A stretch of 64,000 nt of DNA from Methylocystis echinoides (GTDB taxonomy: Bacteria; Pseudomonadota; Alphaproteobacteria; Rhizobiales; Beijerinckiaceae). The stretch lies in contig NZ_BSEC01000003.1 in assembly GCF_027923385.1 (NCBI RefSeq), forward strand, positions 1 through 64,000, written 5' to 3'. Shown piece after piece: positions 42,978 through 52,484 of the stretch (positions are counted from its first letter, which is position 1; each line of letters begins with the position of its first letter). Under the pieces are notes generated by a model. It was not told where the DNA came from and did not search any database. It saw only the letters and a program-made list of their open reading frames with translations. Position numbers and translations under genes: made by a program.

Positions 42978-43559
42978 CTATGACTGCGTGCCTGGCAGAG
43001 TCGTGGCGCCCGGTCCGAGCGAGCGCTGCATGATGACAGAGTCCGTCCATCGACTGTATTTCAAACCGACTGAAGACAGATAGCCCGCCTGGGCGAAGCC
43101 GCAGGCCTCGTGGAGCTTCAACGAGGCTTCATTGGAGGCGTCGATGTAGCCGACCAGTTGCCGGTAACCGGCTGCGGCGCAGGCGTCGATCAGCGCCGGA
43201 AGAAGCAGGCGCCCCACGCCAATGTGAAGATGATTAGGGTCGACGTAGATTGAGTGTTTGACGACGTAGCGGTAGGCAGGCCGCTTTCGGAAGGGCACGG
43301 CGTAGGCGTAACCGACGACTGCTCCGTCAAGCTCTGCGACGAGATGTGGAAGGCGATGGCTCGCCATGTTCTTGCGCCGGCGTTTGAGGTCTTCCTTCTG
43401 CGGCGCCTGATAGAGAGGCGCCTCCAGGGCGTCGACCCCTCTTCGCACATGATGCAGATAGATCCACAACATGGCGTCGACATCCTCGTCGCGAGAGGGC
43501 CTCACTAGGATGGATGGCTCTTTCGTCGCCGCGGCGTTTGTTTGAGCCTGCGCAATCAT
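42978..43559 (-). CDS. GNAT N-acetyltransferase, phosphinothricin-acetyltransferase-like
   Basis: 193 residues. The ATG at 43559 overlaps the decarboxylase stop (ATGA), so translation is coupled. The GNAT fold is clear: LVRPSRDEDVDAMLWIYLHH, GAVVGYAYAVPFRKRPAYRY, VKHSIYVDPNHLHIGVGRLL (acetyl-CoA loop GVGR-x-L) and LVGYIDASNEASLKLHEACG with F following. The order resembles phosphinothricin-type acetyltransferases, which act on small amines. Coupling to an ornithine-type decarboxylase makes a polyamine or diamine a reasonable substrate. This is inference. Confidence 0.85.
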   Translation of the reverse strand: MIAQAQTNAAATKEPSILVRPSRDEDVDAMLWIYLHHVRRGVDALEAPLYQAPQKEDLKRRRKNMASHRLPHLVAELDGAVVGYAYAVPFRKRPAYRYVVKHSIYVDPNHLHIGVGRLLLPALIDACAAAGYRQLVGYIDASNEASLKLHEACGFAQAGYLSSVGLKYSRWTDSVIMQRSLGPGATTLPGTQS

Positions 43560-45913
43560 TCGCTTACGACATAGGTGTAAAGCCGCAGCCGACCCTGCTC
43601 GTCATACTTCTTGTAGAGTCCCTGTATCTCATAATCGAAGCCAGGAAAAAGCGTTCCGCTGCGCTCGAACATCTTGAGGTATTCCAGCATCGGCCGCGCT
43701 CTTTCGGAAAGGCGTTCGCCGGGAATGATGGTTGCAATTCCCGGCGGATAGATGACGAAGAGAGTCGTCGCAATGCGCCCCGCGATTTCGTCGAGCGGCA
43801 GGTAATCAACCTTGTTCCGCACGAGATGCAGATAGGCCTCTCGCGGCGTCATCACCATTTCAGGAAGGTGCTTCGCGTTGAACTGGGCGCGCTGCAAGGC
43901 GCTGACATTCTGCTCCTTGAAGAAGCGATGCATCTCGCCGCACAGGTCGCGCAGGCGAACCCCCTTGTAGCGTTGCGCCCGGCGCGCCAAAAATTCGGGG
44001 ATGACTTCCTGAAGCGGGGCGTTGTCGTCATGCAGCCGCTTGAAGGCGACCAATGCGGAGACGAGTGTCCCGGCCTTGCTCGCCTCGACGCCGGGCGTGA
44101 GCAGGAAGAGCAACGAGTTGAGATCGTTTTTTTCCGGAACGATGCGGTTCTCGCGCAGATATTGCGCGACGATGGGCGCTGGTATGCCGTGATCCGCATA
44201 GGCGCCTATCTTGCGGTCGAAGCCCGGCGTGAGCAGCGTCAGCTTGCAGGGATCGGTGATGGCGAAGCCCGGAGCCATGTTTTCGAAGCCATGCCATTCG
44301 GCGCCCGGCGCGAGTTCCCAAAAGCGGGCGTCGCGGGAGAGTTGGTCGGTCGAGACCATTTCCCAGGCGACGCGATGGGCGCCGGTCTCGCGCGCGGCGT
44401 CCTGAATGTCGACCTTATCGGGCACGAAGGGATCGAAGAACCAGCGTCGCGCTGGATCCTTCTCCTTGTCCTCGAACTCTCGCCGCACCGCGCGCAGCTT
44501 CTTGCGCAGCTCCACGCCGAGACGCACCGTGTCATCCCACAGCACTTCCCCCGAGCGGCCTTTCATCATCTGCGCCCCGACGTCGAGCGAGGCGAAGAGG
44601 GGATAGAAGGGCGAGGTCGAGGCGTGCTGCATAAATCCTTCGTTGAAGCGCCTGTGCTCGACCCGGCGCCTTTGCCCTTTGATGTGACGGTCGCGGACAT
44701 GGATCTGAGACGCCTGCGAAAAGCTCGCGAGCTGCTTGTGCGTCGACTGGGTCGCGACAATACCGGGCGACGACTCGTCAAGATCCTTCAGCCCCATGGC
44801 GAAGCGGCGCTCGTAGAGGGGATGAAATTTCATGAATCCCGCCCAAGCCTCGTCGAAGAGGATGTAGTCGCATAGATGGCCAATCTTTTTCACGATCCAT
44901 TCGGCGTCATAGATCGTGCCGTCATAGGTGCATTGCTCGATGACCGCGGCGCGGAAGGGGCGCTCCTTTCGCCAAGCCTCCCTGTCCTTGACGAGGGGAT
45001 TGGCGCGGATGCGCTCTCGCAGCGCCGTCTCGTCGAAGGCCCGGTGATCGATAGGGCCGATGAGGCCATAGGCGTTGCGCGTCGTCGGCAGGAAGATCGG
45101 AATTCCGCCGCCGAGCAGGAGCGCGCCGTGATGCGCCGCCTTGTGGTTGTTGCGGTCGAAGAGCACGAGATCGCCCTCCGCGATCAAATTGCCGCAGACG
45201 ATCTTGTTGGACGAAGAGGTGCCGTTGAGAACAAAATAGGTTTTCTCAGCCCCGAAGATTTCGGCTGCCGCTTTTTGCGCCTGCAACGCGGGTCCTTCGT
45301 GGGTGAGGAGATCGCCGAGCTCGACGACCGAATTGTCGAGATCGTCCCGGAACACCGCTTCGCCCAGATGCTCCATGAAGATGCGGCCGACAGGGCTGCG
45401 GCTGTAGAAGATGCCGCCATTGTGGCCGGGGCAGGTCCAGAGCTGGTTGCCTTCCTCGGCGTAATCGACCAGCGCGCCGAAGAACGGCGTCTTCAAGGTC
45501 TCGGCATATTGTTTTAGCCGCGAAACGAGGTTTTTGGCGATGAACTCCGGGGTCTCTTCGGCGAGAAACACATAGCCGTCGATGAAATCCAGCACCTCGA
45601 CCGGAATGTCCTCGAAGCGCTTGCGGCGGATGAGCAGGACGATCGGCATGTCGAGGCCGCGTTTGCGCATCAGGTCGATCAGCGACGCCGTCTTTCCTTC
45701 TATGCCTTTCTTTCCCCAATCCACGACGAGGCAGCCGATCGCGGCGTCGGTTTGCACGACGATCTCGGCGTCCTCCAGGCGTCGGGCGCGCACCACCTGG
45801 AAGCCCATTCGCTCGATGGCTGCGATGATCTGGTTGACGCGCAGTCCCTCGAGATCGTCGGCGTCGAAGTTCGGCGCGGAGAACAGGAAGGTGAAACGCT
45901 GGAAGAAATCCAT
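43556..45913 (-). CDS. Orn/Lys/Arg decarboxylase, closest to ornithine decarboxylase
   Basis: 785 residues. The N-terminal receiver-like wing domain (about 1-140) is followed by the fold-type I PLP domain. The PLP lysine is Lys393 in QSTHKQLASFSQASQIHVRD; DEAWAGF (354-360) holds the cofactor Asp. HIKGQRRRVEHRRFNEGFMQ and HASTSPFYPLFASLD match inducible ornithine decarboxylases more closely than arginine or lysine enzymes. It would convert ornithine to putrescine in the cytoplasm. Its downstream neighbour is an overlapping GNAT gene; upstream are amine oxidase and molybdo-oxidase genes on the same strand, 145 bp away. The ribosome site is weak. Confidence 0.9.
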   Translation of the reverse strand: MDFFQRFTFLFSAPNFDADDLEGLRVNQIIAAIERMGFQVVRARRLEDAEIVVQTDAAIGCLVVDWGKKGIEGKTASLIDLMRKRGLDMPIVLLIRRKRFEDIPVEVLDFIDGYVFLAEETPEFIAKNLVSRLKQYAETLKTPFFGALVDYAEEGNQLWTCPGHNGGIFYSRSPVGRIFMEHLGEAVFRDDLDNSVVELGDLLTHEGPALQAQKAAAEIFGAEKTYFVLNGTSSSNKIVCGNLIAEGDLVLFDRNNHKAAHHGALLLGGGIPIFLPTTRNAYGLIGPIDHRAFDETALRERIRANPLVKDREAWRKERPFRAAVIEQCTYDGTIYDAEWIVKKIGHLCDYILFDEAWAGFMKFHPLYERRFAMGLKDLDESSPGIVATQSTHKQLASFSQASQIHVRDRHIKGQRRRVEHRRFNEGFMQHASTSPFYPLFASLDVGAQMMKGRSGEVLWDDTVRLGVELRKKLRAVRREFEDKEKDPARRWFFDPFVPDKVDIQDAARETGAHRVAWEMVSTDQLSRDARFWELAPGAEWHGFENMAPGFAITDPCKLTLLTPGFDRKIGAYADHGIPAPIVAQYLRENRIVPEKNDLNSLLFLLTPGVEASKAGTLVSALVAFKRLHDDNAPLQEVIPEFLARRAQRYKGVRLRDLCGEMHRFFKEQNVSALQRAQFNAKHLPEMVMTPREAYLHLVRNKVDYLPLDEIAGRIATTLFVIYPPGIATIIPGERLSERARPMLEYLKMFERSGTLFPGFDYEIQGLYKKYDEQGRLRLYTYVVSE

Positions 45914-46058
45914 CTGGGTCGGCTCTCGCTCTGCGCCTCCGGGAGGCGCGGTTCGAATTAGGAGGCCACTGAGCGTTTCTTCGATGACGGAACTGTGACA
46001 AGGGAAGGCGCTTGCGAATCAGCAGGCGGTTGTGAAGCGCGCGCGGGTTGGCGGCGCC

Positions 46059-48257
46059 TCAAGTGGATCTCAACTCGGCAGGCCGGATCGGAAGACGACG
46101 CAAACGCTTGCCCGTCGCGGCGAAGATCGCATTGACGACCGCCGGTGCGATCGCCGAGGTTCCAGGTTCGCCGATCCCGCCCGGCGCGGCGTCGCTCTCG
46201 ATGATATGGACGTCGATCACCGGCGTCTCGTCGATGCGCATCATCTGATAGGCGTCGAAATTACGCTGCACGACGCGTCCCCGGTCGAGAGTGATTTCGC
46301 CATAGAGCGCCGCCGTGAGTCCGAAAATGACGCCGCCTTCCATTTGGGCCTTGATCGTGTCGGGGTTGACGGTCCGTCCGCAATCCACCGCACAGACGAT
46401 GCGCTGCACGCGCACCTGACCATCCCCGGCGACCGCGACCTCGGCGACCTGCGCGATGTAAGTTTCGAAACCGAACATCACGGAAACGCCGCGGCCGATG
46501 CCGGGGGGCAGGGGCTGGCCCCAACCTGCCTTTGCCGCCGCAAGGTCGAGCGCGGCCTTCATACGTGGGTTTCCGTCGAGCAGCGCGCGCCGGTAGGCGA
46601 CAGGGTCGCTTCGCGTCGCCGCCGCCAATTCGTCGATGAACCCTTCGACCATGAAGGCGTTGTGGGTCATGCCGACGCCGCGCCACCAACCCGTCGTCAA
46701 CCCGGGCGGCGGCTCCTCGCGAACATAGTCGATGAGAAGATTCGGGAAGGCATAGGGGCCGGCCGCGCCTTCGACAGCGTCCGAGTCTAGTCCGTTCGCG
46801 AATGTCTCGGGTGACCAGCGGGCTTCGACCGACGAGCCGACGACGCGGTGGCTCCAGGCGATCGGTAAACCTTTTTCGTCCAGACCGGCGGCAAGACGGT
46901 CGTAGTAATAGGGACGATAGACGTCGTGCTGGAGGTCCTCTTCGCGACTCCAGATCACCTTCACGGGAAAATCGACCTGTCTGGCGATGAGAACCGCCTG
47001 GGTGACGTAGTCGACATCGAGCCGACGGCCGAACCCGCCGCCCAGCAGGCAATTGTGGACCTGGACCTTCTCAAGCGGGAGGCCGGCCGCCGCCGCCGCG
47101 GCGGCTCTTGCGCGCGTGATGACCTGTGTGCCGACCCAGACGTCGCAGCCGTCCTTGCGGACATGCGCCGTGCAATTCATCGGCTCCATGGTGGCGTGCG
47201 CCAGAAACGGCGCCTCATAGGTTGCTTCGAGAATTCTCGCCGCGCCCGCCATGGCCTTGGCCACATCGCCTTCTTTTTTTGCGACGACTGCGGGGCGGTT
47301 GGCGGCGTCTTGGAGTTTCCTGACGATGTCGGCGGTGGAAACCTCGGCGTTTTCGCCTTCGTCCCAATGGATGTCGAGCGCCGCCAGGCCCTTCTTCGCC
47401 GCCCACATATGGTCCGCGATGACGGCGACGGCGTCGTCGAGGCGAACGACCTCGCGCACGCCTCTGACAGCCCTCGCTGCGCTTTCATCAACGCGCGCCA
47501 ATTTCCCGCCGATGATCGGCGAGGCCGCCACGGCGGCGATCTTCATGCCGGGAACCTTGACGTCGATCCCGTATTGCGCCGAGCCGTTCACCTTGGCTGG
47601 CGCGTCGAGGCGCTTCGCCGCCGTGCCGATCAGCTTGAAGTCCTTCGGGTCCTTGAGCGCGACCTTGTCGGGAACGGGCAGCTTGGCCGCCCTGTCGACC
47701 AGCGCGCCATAGGCGACCCTGCGCCCGCTTGGCATATGGACGACCTCTCCGGCTTCCGCGCGGCAGGAGGACGCACTTGCTTGCCAGCCTTCCGCCGCCG
47801 CCACTATGAGCATGCTGCGCGCCGCGGCGCCCGCCGTGCGGAGCGGCTCCCAGAAAGCGCGCACCGAGGTCGAGCCGCCCGTGGCCTGAAAACCAATGAG
47901 GCTGTTGCCATAAAGCTTGTCGTCCGGTGGCGCGTGCTCGACGCGCAGCTGCGCCAGCTCGACTTCCAGTTCCTCGGCCACGAGCATGGGCAGCGACGTG
48001 TATGTTCCCTGGCCCATTTCGACCTGCGGGACTATGAGCGTCACCTGTCCGATGCGATCGATGCGGATGAAGGCGTCTGGCGTGAAGGCGCCCGCGTCGG
48101 CGGCCTCCGCTTCGCCAACCGCTCGCGGCAGGGTCACGCCGATGATGAGACCTCCACCGATGGCGGCGCTCGCACGCAGAAACGTTCTGCGGGAGACATT
48201 GTTTTCGGACGACCCCGCTGAACCGCCGGCGCTGGCGGCAAGTCGATTGAATGGCAT
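46059..48257 (-). CDS. Molybdopterin-binding oxidase large subunit (isoquinoline-oxidoreductase type), Tat-exported
   Basis: 732 residues, AGAGG before ATG 48257, 12 bp after the 2Fe-2S subunit stop. A Tat signal is clear: VSRRTFLRASAAIGGGLIIG (about 21-41). Xanthine-dehydrogenase-family blocks: QVEMGQGTYTSLPMLVAEEL, FLAHATMEPMNCTAHV, LLGGGFGRRLDVDYVTQAVL, and GWWRGVGMTHNAFMVEGFID. The catalytic Glu lies in GIGEPGTSAIAPAVVNAIFA. There is no FAD subunit, as in IorAB-like enzymes that pass electrons to a cytochrome. They hydroxylate N-heterocycles or oxidise aldehydes in the periplasm. Next to amine-oxidising enzymes, an aldehyde substrate is plausible (inference). Confidence 0.92.
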   Translation of the reverse strand: MPFNRLAASAGGSAGSSENNVSRRTFLRASAAIGGGLIIGVTLPRAVGEAEAADAGAFTPDAFIRIDRIGQVTLIVPQVEMGQGTYTSLPMLVAEELEVELAQLRVEHAPPDDKLYGNSLIGFQATGGSTSVRAFWEPLRTAGAAARSMLIVAAAEGWQASASSCRAEAGEVVHMPSGRRVAYGALVDRAAKLPVPDKVALKDPKDFKLIGTAAKRLDAPAKVNGSAQYGIDVKVPGMKIAAVAASPIIGGKLARVDESAARAVRGVREVVRLDDAVAVIADHMWAAKKGLAALDIHWDEGENAEVSTADIVRKLQDAANRPAVVAKKEGDVAKAMAGAARILEATYEAPFLAHATMEPMNCTAHVRKDGCDVWVGTQVITRARAAAAAAAGLPLEKVQVHNCLLGGGFGRRLDVDYVTQAVLIARQVDFPVKVIWSREEDLQHDVYRPYYYDRLAAGLDEKGLPIAWSHRVVGSSVEARWSPETFANGLDSDAVEGAAGPYAFPNLLIDYVREEPPPGLTTGWWRGVGMTHNAFMVEGFIDELAAATRSDPVAYRRALLDGNPRMKAALDLAAAKAGWGQPLPPGIGRGVSVMFGFETYIAQVAEVAVAGDGQVRVQRIVCAVDCGRTVNPDTIKAQMEGGVIFGLTAALYGEITLDRGRVVQRNFDAYQMMRIDETPVIDVHIIESDAAPGGIGEPGTSAIAPAVVNAIFAATGKRLRRLPIRPAELRST

Positions 48258-48269
48258 TGCGAGCCTCTT

Positions 48270-48737
48270 CTAGTTCTCGACGCCCGATTTCGCGGCCTGC
48301 TTGATCGCCTCCCGGATGCGAACGTAGGTTCCGCATCGGCAGATGTTGCCGGACATGGCCTCGTCGATGTCCCGATCGGTCGGGTTCGGGTTTTTCGCGA
48401 GCAAGGCCGAGGCGGACATGATCTGACCCGACTGGCAGTATCCGCACTGGACGACCTCGAGATCGAGCCAGGCCTTCTGAATGCGCTTGCCGACCGACGT
48501 CTCTCCAATGGCCTCGATCGTCGTGATCGCGGAATCGCCGACCTCCTCGATCGCCGTCACACAGGCGCGGATCGGCGCCCCGTCGCGATGCACGATGCAC
48601 GCCCCGCAAAGCGCCATGCCGCAGCCGAATTTCGTGCCGGTCATGCCCAGAATATCGCGCAGCACCCATAACAAAGGGGTGTCGGCGTCGACGTCGGCAG
48701 TGTGATCCACGCCGTTGACTCTGATCTTATAGGCCAT
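48270..48737 (-). CDS. 2Fe-2S subunit of the molybdo-oxidase
   Basis: 155 residues from ATG 48737 ([20 protein letters not shown]), AAGGGAA upstream; an ATG at 48758 is also possible. The plant-type cluster motif is [20 protein letters not shown] (Cys39, 44, 47). The C-terminal cluster domain has [19 protein letters not shown] and [12 protein letters not shown]. It transfers electrons from the molybdenum subunit encoded 12 bp downstream. It has no signal peptide and is probably exported with the Tat-bearing large subunit. The amine oxidase gene ends 45 bp upstream, so the three are likely cotranscribed. Confidence 0.92.
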   Translation of the reverse strand: MAYKIRVNGVDHTADVDADTPLLWVLRDILGMTGTKFGCGMALCGACIVHRDGAPIRACVTAIEEVGDSAITTIEAIGETSVGKRIQKAWLDLEVVQCGYCQSGQIMSASALLAKNPNPTDRDIDEAMSGNICRCGTYVRIREAIKQAAKSGVEN

Positions 48738-48782
48738 GGGCGTCGTTCCCTTTGACATTGAACGTTAGTCCGGCCGCGAGTT

Positions 48783-50288
48783 TCAGTGCGCCTCGCTCGA
48801 ACTCGTCTTCTTCGCTCCAAGCCGTTCGACGATCTGGTCGCTCACCCGGCGAGCGGAGAGCGCCGCGCCATCGGAGTGCGAGCTTTCAGTAAAGTCGCCG
48901 GCAAAATAGACGTTGCCGAAGGTGCGCCGAAGCCGGTCCGAGAGCGCATCGAAGCGGGAGCGTCCGACCGGCCATGCAGCAATGGCGCGCGGATGATAGC
49001 GGTAGAAAGTCCATCCATGGATAAGTGGACGGATGCCGGGAAAGAGCGCGTCGAGCGACTCTTCGAGCCGGGCCTTGACGTCGTCCAGGGCGCCCGTGCG
49101 TGCGTTGAAGTCCTCGGCCGCCGGGCCGTGGACCAGCAGATTGAGCAGGACCTCGCTGGTGGCGGCTGCCTGCCCCTCGGTCGATCCCCCGGGATATAAT
49201 ACGCCGAGCGACCCGCCGGCGAGGATCGGCAGCACGTTGCGCCCGTCAATGGTCCAGAACCTCGCCGCAGCTGGATCGAGCGCGACATGCGCGGTGAAAT
49301 AGGAGCCCCAGCCCTGGGTCTGGATGGCCCGGTAATGTTCCTCCGACAGGCGGGGCGTGAATTGCAGCTCGAGCAGCCGATAAAGAGGGATGGCCACAAC
49401 GGCGGCTTTTGCGTTCAGACGCAGAATGCGAGACGTCGCGGTGTCGATGGCGCGAACCTCGACGCCCGTCGCCGTCTGAGTAACATGCGTGACCTGGGTA
49501 TTGAGTCGCAGTTGCGCTTCTCCAAGATATGTGGCGAGTGCCTCGACCAGACGCTGGTTTCCGCCGACGACGTGATGGGGGCGCGCGCCGGGCTCGGTAA
49601 AGACATGCCACTCCGCGATGCCGTCGACAGCGCTGACGCTCTCCAGCGTCGTGCCGATCTCGGGCTCGAGAGTCCCCCGAATGAGCGCGCGGGCCCGGAG
49701 TGGGAGCTTTTGGTCGTCGAGCCATTTGCCGAAAGACACGTCCTTGAGCGCCAGCATGCTGGGCGGGATCGGCCGTTCATCGAGCGACTTCAGAAGGGCC
49801 TGCATCTGCCGGTCCCATGTCTGATAGAGCCGGTAATCCTCGGTGCCCAGGACGGCTTCGAGGAAAGCGGCGTTCGTGGCCTGGACAATGGGCTCTATGC
49901 GTCCCTCGAGCACAACGCTCGAGAACGTCCTCTCGTCATATTCCAGCGGAAGTTTGAGCGCGCGCGCCACCTCGATCGTAGGGTTTCCTTCCCATAGCTC
50001 GGCGAGGCCGGTCTCGGCGCGGAGGCCGCCGGGGTAGGAGGCCGTGCGGATCCGGCCGCCAAGCCTGGGGGCCATTTCCAGGAGGGCGAAGGAGACGCCG
50101 GCCTGCTTCAAGTAATATGCCGCGCAGAGTCCCGAGAGCCCGCCTCCCACAACGACGACGTCCACCGTTTGCTCGGGTTTCTCCTCGGCCGCCGCCGGCG
50201 TGAGGGAAAGCGCGAACGAAACCACAAGAAGGAGCGAGGCCAGAAATGATGCGACCAGAGAAGGGGGGCGAAAGACATGCGGTTTCAT
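48783..50288 (-). CDS. Secreted flavin monoamine oxidase family protein
   Basis: 501 residues from ATG 50288 (MKPHVFRPPSLVASFLASLL), with a Sec-type signal peptide ending near AAAEEK. The FAD dinucleotide motif VDVVVVGGGLSGLCAAYYLK is followed by LEMAPRLGGRIRTASYPGG, the MAO family second block. The C-terminal flavin-contact motif is NVYFAGDFTESSHSDGAALS. It would oxidise an amine to an aldehyde and ammonia, producing peroxide, outside the cytoplasm. It is the first gene of a six-gene minus-strand run. It faces the spermidine-dehydrogenase-like gene across a 155-bp gap. Confidence 0.88.
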   Translation of the reverse strand: MKPHVFRPPSLVASFLASLLLVVSFALSLTPAAAEEKPEQTVDVVVVGGGLSGLCAAYYLKQAGVSFALLEMAPRLGGRIRTASYPGGLRAETGLAELWEGNPTIEVARALKLPLEYDERTFSSVVLEGRIEPIVQATNAAFLEAVLGTEDYRLYQTWDRQMQALLKSLDERPIPPSMLALKDVSFGKWLDDQKLPLRARALIRGTLEPEIGTTLESVSAVDGIAEWHVFTEPGARPHHVVGGNQRLVEALATYLGEAQLRLNTQVTHVTQTATGVEVRAIDTATSRILRLNAKAAVVAIPLYRLLELQFTPRLSEEHYRAIQTQGWGSYFTAHVALDPAAARFWTIDGRNVLPILAGGSLGVLYPGGSTEGQAAATSEVLLNLLVHGPAAEDFNARTGALDDVKARLEESLDALFPGIRPLIHGWTFYRYHPRAIAAWPVGRSRFDALSDRLRRTFGNVYFAGDFTESSHSDGAALSARRVSDQIVERLGAKKTSSSEAH

Positions 50289-50443
50289 GCTCAAGTCGTC
50301 GCATGAGTAAGCGGCGCGGTCTAGTGGACGCGTCGCCGGCGACGCCAAAATGAAAACGCGCGCGGCTGAGAATTCCTGGTGAGAAAGCGACGGCGCACCC
50401 CTATAATCCGCCGCGTCGTCCCTGCTATGGAGCGTCTGGCGTC
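50289..50443. promoter_or_regulatory. Divergent promoter region of the two flavin amine oxidases
   Basis: 155 bp separate the start of the minus-strand amine oxidase and of the plus-strand spermidine-dehydrogenase-like gene. Both transcription units must start here. No operator or clear -35/-10 pairs were identified by eye. No regulator gene is encoded nearby. Confidence 0.5.
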
Positions 50444-52372
50444 ATGGTGCTTTCCAAATATGAGCGTGCGTTGGGCATGGGGCGGGCCATCAGCCGCCGC
50501 GATTTCCTCAACGGCGCCGCGGTGGGCGCGGGCATGGCGCTGGCGGATTTTCCGCTGCCGGCCGCCGGCCAGCCGTCGGGAGGATTCCGGGGACAGACCG
50601 ACCAGGCTTTTGCGGTCATGCATGCGTTGCGCGACGGGCGCTTCTGGGAGAATGCCGGGCCGGCGCAGGCGCTGGACGAGCATTACGACCTGATCGTCGT
50701 CGGGGCCGGGATCAGCGGACTTGCATCCGCCTTCCTCTATCGCCAGCAGGCGGGAGCGGGCGCGCGCATCCTGATCCTGGACAACTCCGCTGGTTTCGGA
50801 GGCCATGCTGTCCGCAACGAATTCACGGCTTCGAACGGCCGCCGCATCATCGGCTATGGCGGCTCCAAATCTCTTCAAACGCCGAGCTTCTTCTCGCCTG
50901 CTGTCTCAAAGTTCATGACCGACGTCGGGATAGACGTCACCAAATTCGACAAGTGGTACGACCGTCGCTGGGCGGCGGATCGCGGCCTCGGGCCAGCGGT
51001 CTTTTTCAGCCGCGAGACCTTCGGCGCGGACGGTCTATTCAAAACCGACGGCAAACCGCCGGAATGGATCGCGCGCACGCCGCTCGACGAAAGGGCGAAA
51101 AGCGATCTCGTCAAGCTGTTGAGCGCGCCGGGCGATCCGTTCAAGGGCAAGACCCGGGCCGAGAAATTCACGCTTCTGTCGGAAACGACCTATGAAGCGT
51201 TCCTTCTAAATATCCTGGGCCTGCACCCGCAGGTCGCCGCCTATCTGGCCGACACCACAAAATCCTATTACGGCGCTGGCGCGGACGCCGTCACCTGTCT
51301 CGACGCCCGCGCCATGGGCGCTCCCGGCTTCGACGCCATGGATCTGGGCGACGCCGTCCACCCCACGCTCAGTCCCAGCGGGAGACTGATGCAGAAGAAC
51401 CCGGACCCCTACATCCACCACTTTCCGGATGGCAACGCCTCTTTGGCCAGAGCGATCGTGCGTCGGCTCGTTCCCGAGGCGCTGCCAGGGGACTCGATCG
51501 AGGATCTCTTGTTGGCGCAGGTGGATTACAGCCGGCTGGATCGTGAGGGAAGCCCGATCCGCATTCGCCTCGACGCGCCCTGCGTCCGGGTCCGAAATGT
51601 CCCCGACGCCGCTGAGGTCTGCTTCGTCAGGAACGGCAGACTGTTCAAGGCGTCGGCGGGACATGTCATTCTCGCCTGCTGGCATCGCGTGATCCCGCTG
51701 CTCACCGGCGAACTTGCGACGGAGCAGACGGACGCCATGAACGATCAGCAAAAAGTTCCGCTCATTTACGCCAATGTCTTGCTGCGGTCGTGGGAGTCCT
51801 TCGCCAGACTCGGCGTCGCCGGCTTCAGGTCGCCCGGCGCCTGGTGGGAGGGATGCTCGATCGACGAACCCGTCAGTATTGGCAGTTACCGCTTTGCCGA
51901 TACGCCGAGCGACCCTGTTCTCCTGCACCTTGGAAAGGTCGTGGTCGAGGGCAAGGGAGAGTCTGCGAGAGAGCAAGCGCGCCTCGGACGCCACATGTTG
52001 GCCGGTCTTGCATTTTCGCAAGTGGAATTCCAGATCCGCGATCTCCTGGCCCGCGCGATGGGAGCAGGAGGATTCGATCCTGCCCGCGATATTGAAGCGA
52101 TTGCGATCAACCGCTGGTCACATGGCTACGCCTACGAATACATGCGGCCATGGGATACATATTGGCCTGAGGGACGACTGCCAATCACGACAGCGCGTCG
52201 CGGATGGGGGCGCATCGCCATCGCCAACTCGGATTCGGGCGCTTACGCCTACGCGCACTCCGCGATCGATCAGGCGACACGGGCAGTGCGGGAATTGCTC
52301 GGAGCCCCGGAGGGCGCGCCAGCCTATGCCCGCTTTCCGGGGCCGCCCTTGGCGAAGATTGGATTGGAATAA
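50444..52372 (+). CDS. Spermidine-dehydrogenase-like FAD protein, Tat-exported
   Basis: 642 residues. A Tat signal (ISRRDFLNGAAVGAGMALAD, residues 16-35) precedes an FAD Rossmann motif (LIVVGAGISGLASAFLYRQQ, 83-102). The text GFGGHAVRNEFTASNGRRII and GYGGSKSL, then ADTTKSYYGAGADAVTCLDA, LPGDSIEDLLLAQVDYSRLD and AINRWSHGYAYEYM match spermidine-dehydrogenase-type NAD(P)-binding proteins of about 620-650 residues. The Pseudomonas enzyme cleaves spermidine to 1,3-diaminopropane and aminobutyraldehyde. It is divergent from the amine oxidase operon, which encodes the producing decarboxylase and possible aldehyde oxidase. Substrate assignment rests on family similarity. Confidence 0.85.
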   Translation: MVLSKYERALGMGRAISRRDFLNGAAVGAGMALADFPLPAAGQPSGGFRGQTDQAFAVMHALRDGRFWENAGPAQALDEHYDLIVVGAGISGLASAFLYRQQAGAGARILILDNSAGFGGHAVRNEFTASNGRRIIGYGGSKSLQTPSFFSPAVSKFMTDVGIDVTKFDKWYDRRWAADRGLGPAVFFSRETFGADGLFKTDGKPPEWIARTPLDERAKSDLVKLLSAPGDPFKGKTRAEKFTLLSETTYEAFLLNILGLHPQVAAYLADTTKSYYGAGADAVTCLDARAMGAPGFDAMDLGDAVHPTLSPSGRLMQKNPDPYIHHFPDGNASLARAIVRRLVPEALPGDSIEDLLLAQVDYSRLDREGSPIRIRLDAPCVRVRNVPDAAEVCFVRNGRLFKASAGHVILACWHRVIPLLTGELATEQTDAMNDQQKVPLIYANVLLRSWESFARLGVAGFRSPGAWWEGCSIDEPVSIGSYRFADTPSDPVLLHLGKVVVEGKGESAREQARLGRHMLAGLAFSQVEFQIRDLLARAMGAGGFDPARDIEAIAINRWSHGYAYEYMRPWDTYWPEGRLPITTARRGWGRIAIANSDSGAYAYAHSAIDQATRAVRELLGAPEGAPAYARFPGPPLAKIGLE

Positions 52373-52484
52373 TTCCCAGCCTCGTCTTTGCCAGGCAGGA
52401 GAACTCGCCCTGACTGTCACAACACAGCCCGAACGACGACTCTGACGCGGCGGAGTCAGTCTCCGCAAATCATCTGAAAGAGCT

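Noticed and set aside
43514..45517. Plus-strand frames of 453 and 213 residues over the decarboxylase
   Set aside because: They are complementary shadows of the decarboxylase, whose PLP motif is intact on the minus strand.
46926..48221. 431-residue plus-strand frame over the molybdo-oxidase
   Set aside because: Antisense to a protein with a full set of xanthine-dehydrogenase-family motifs.
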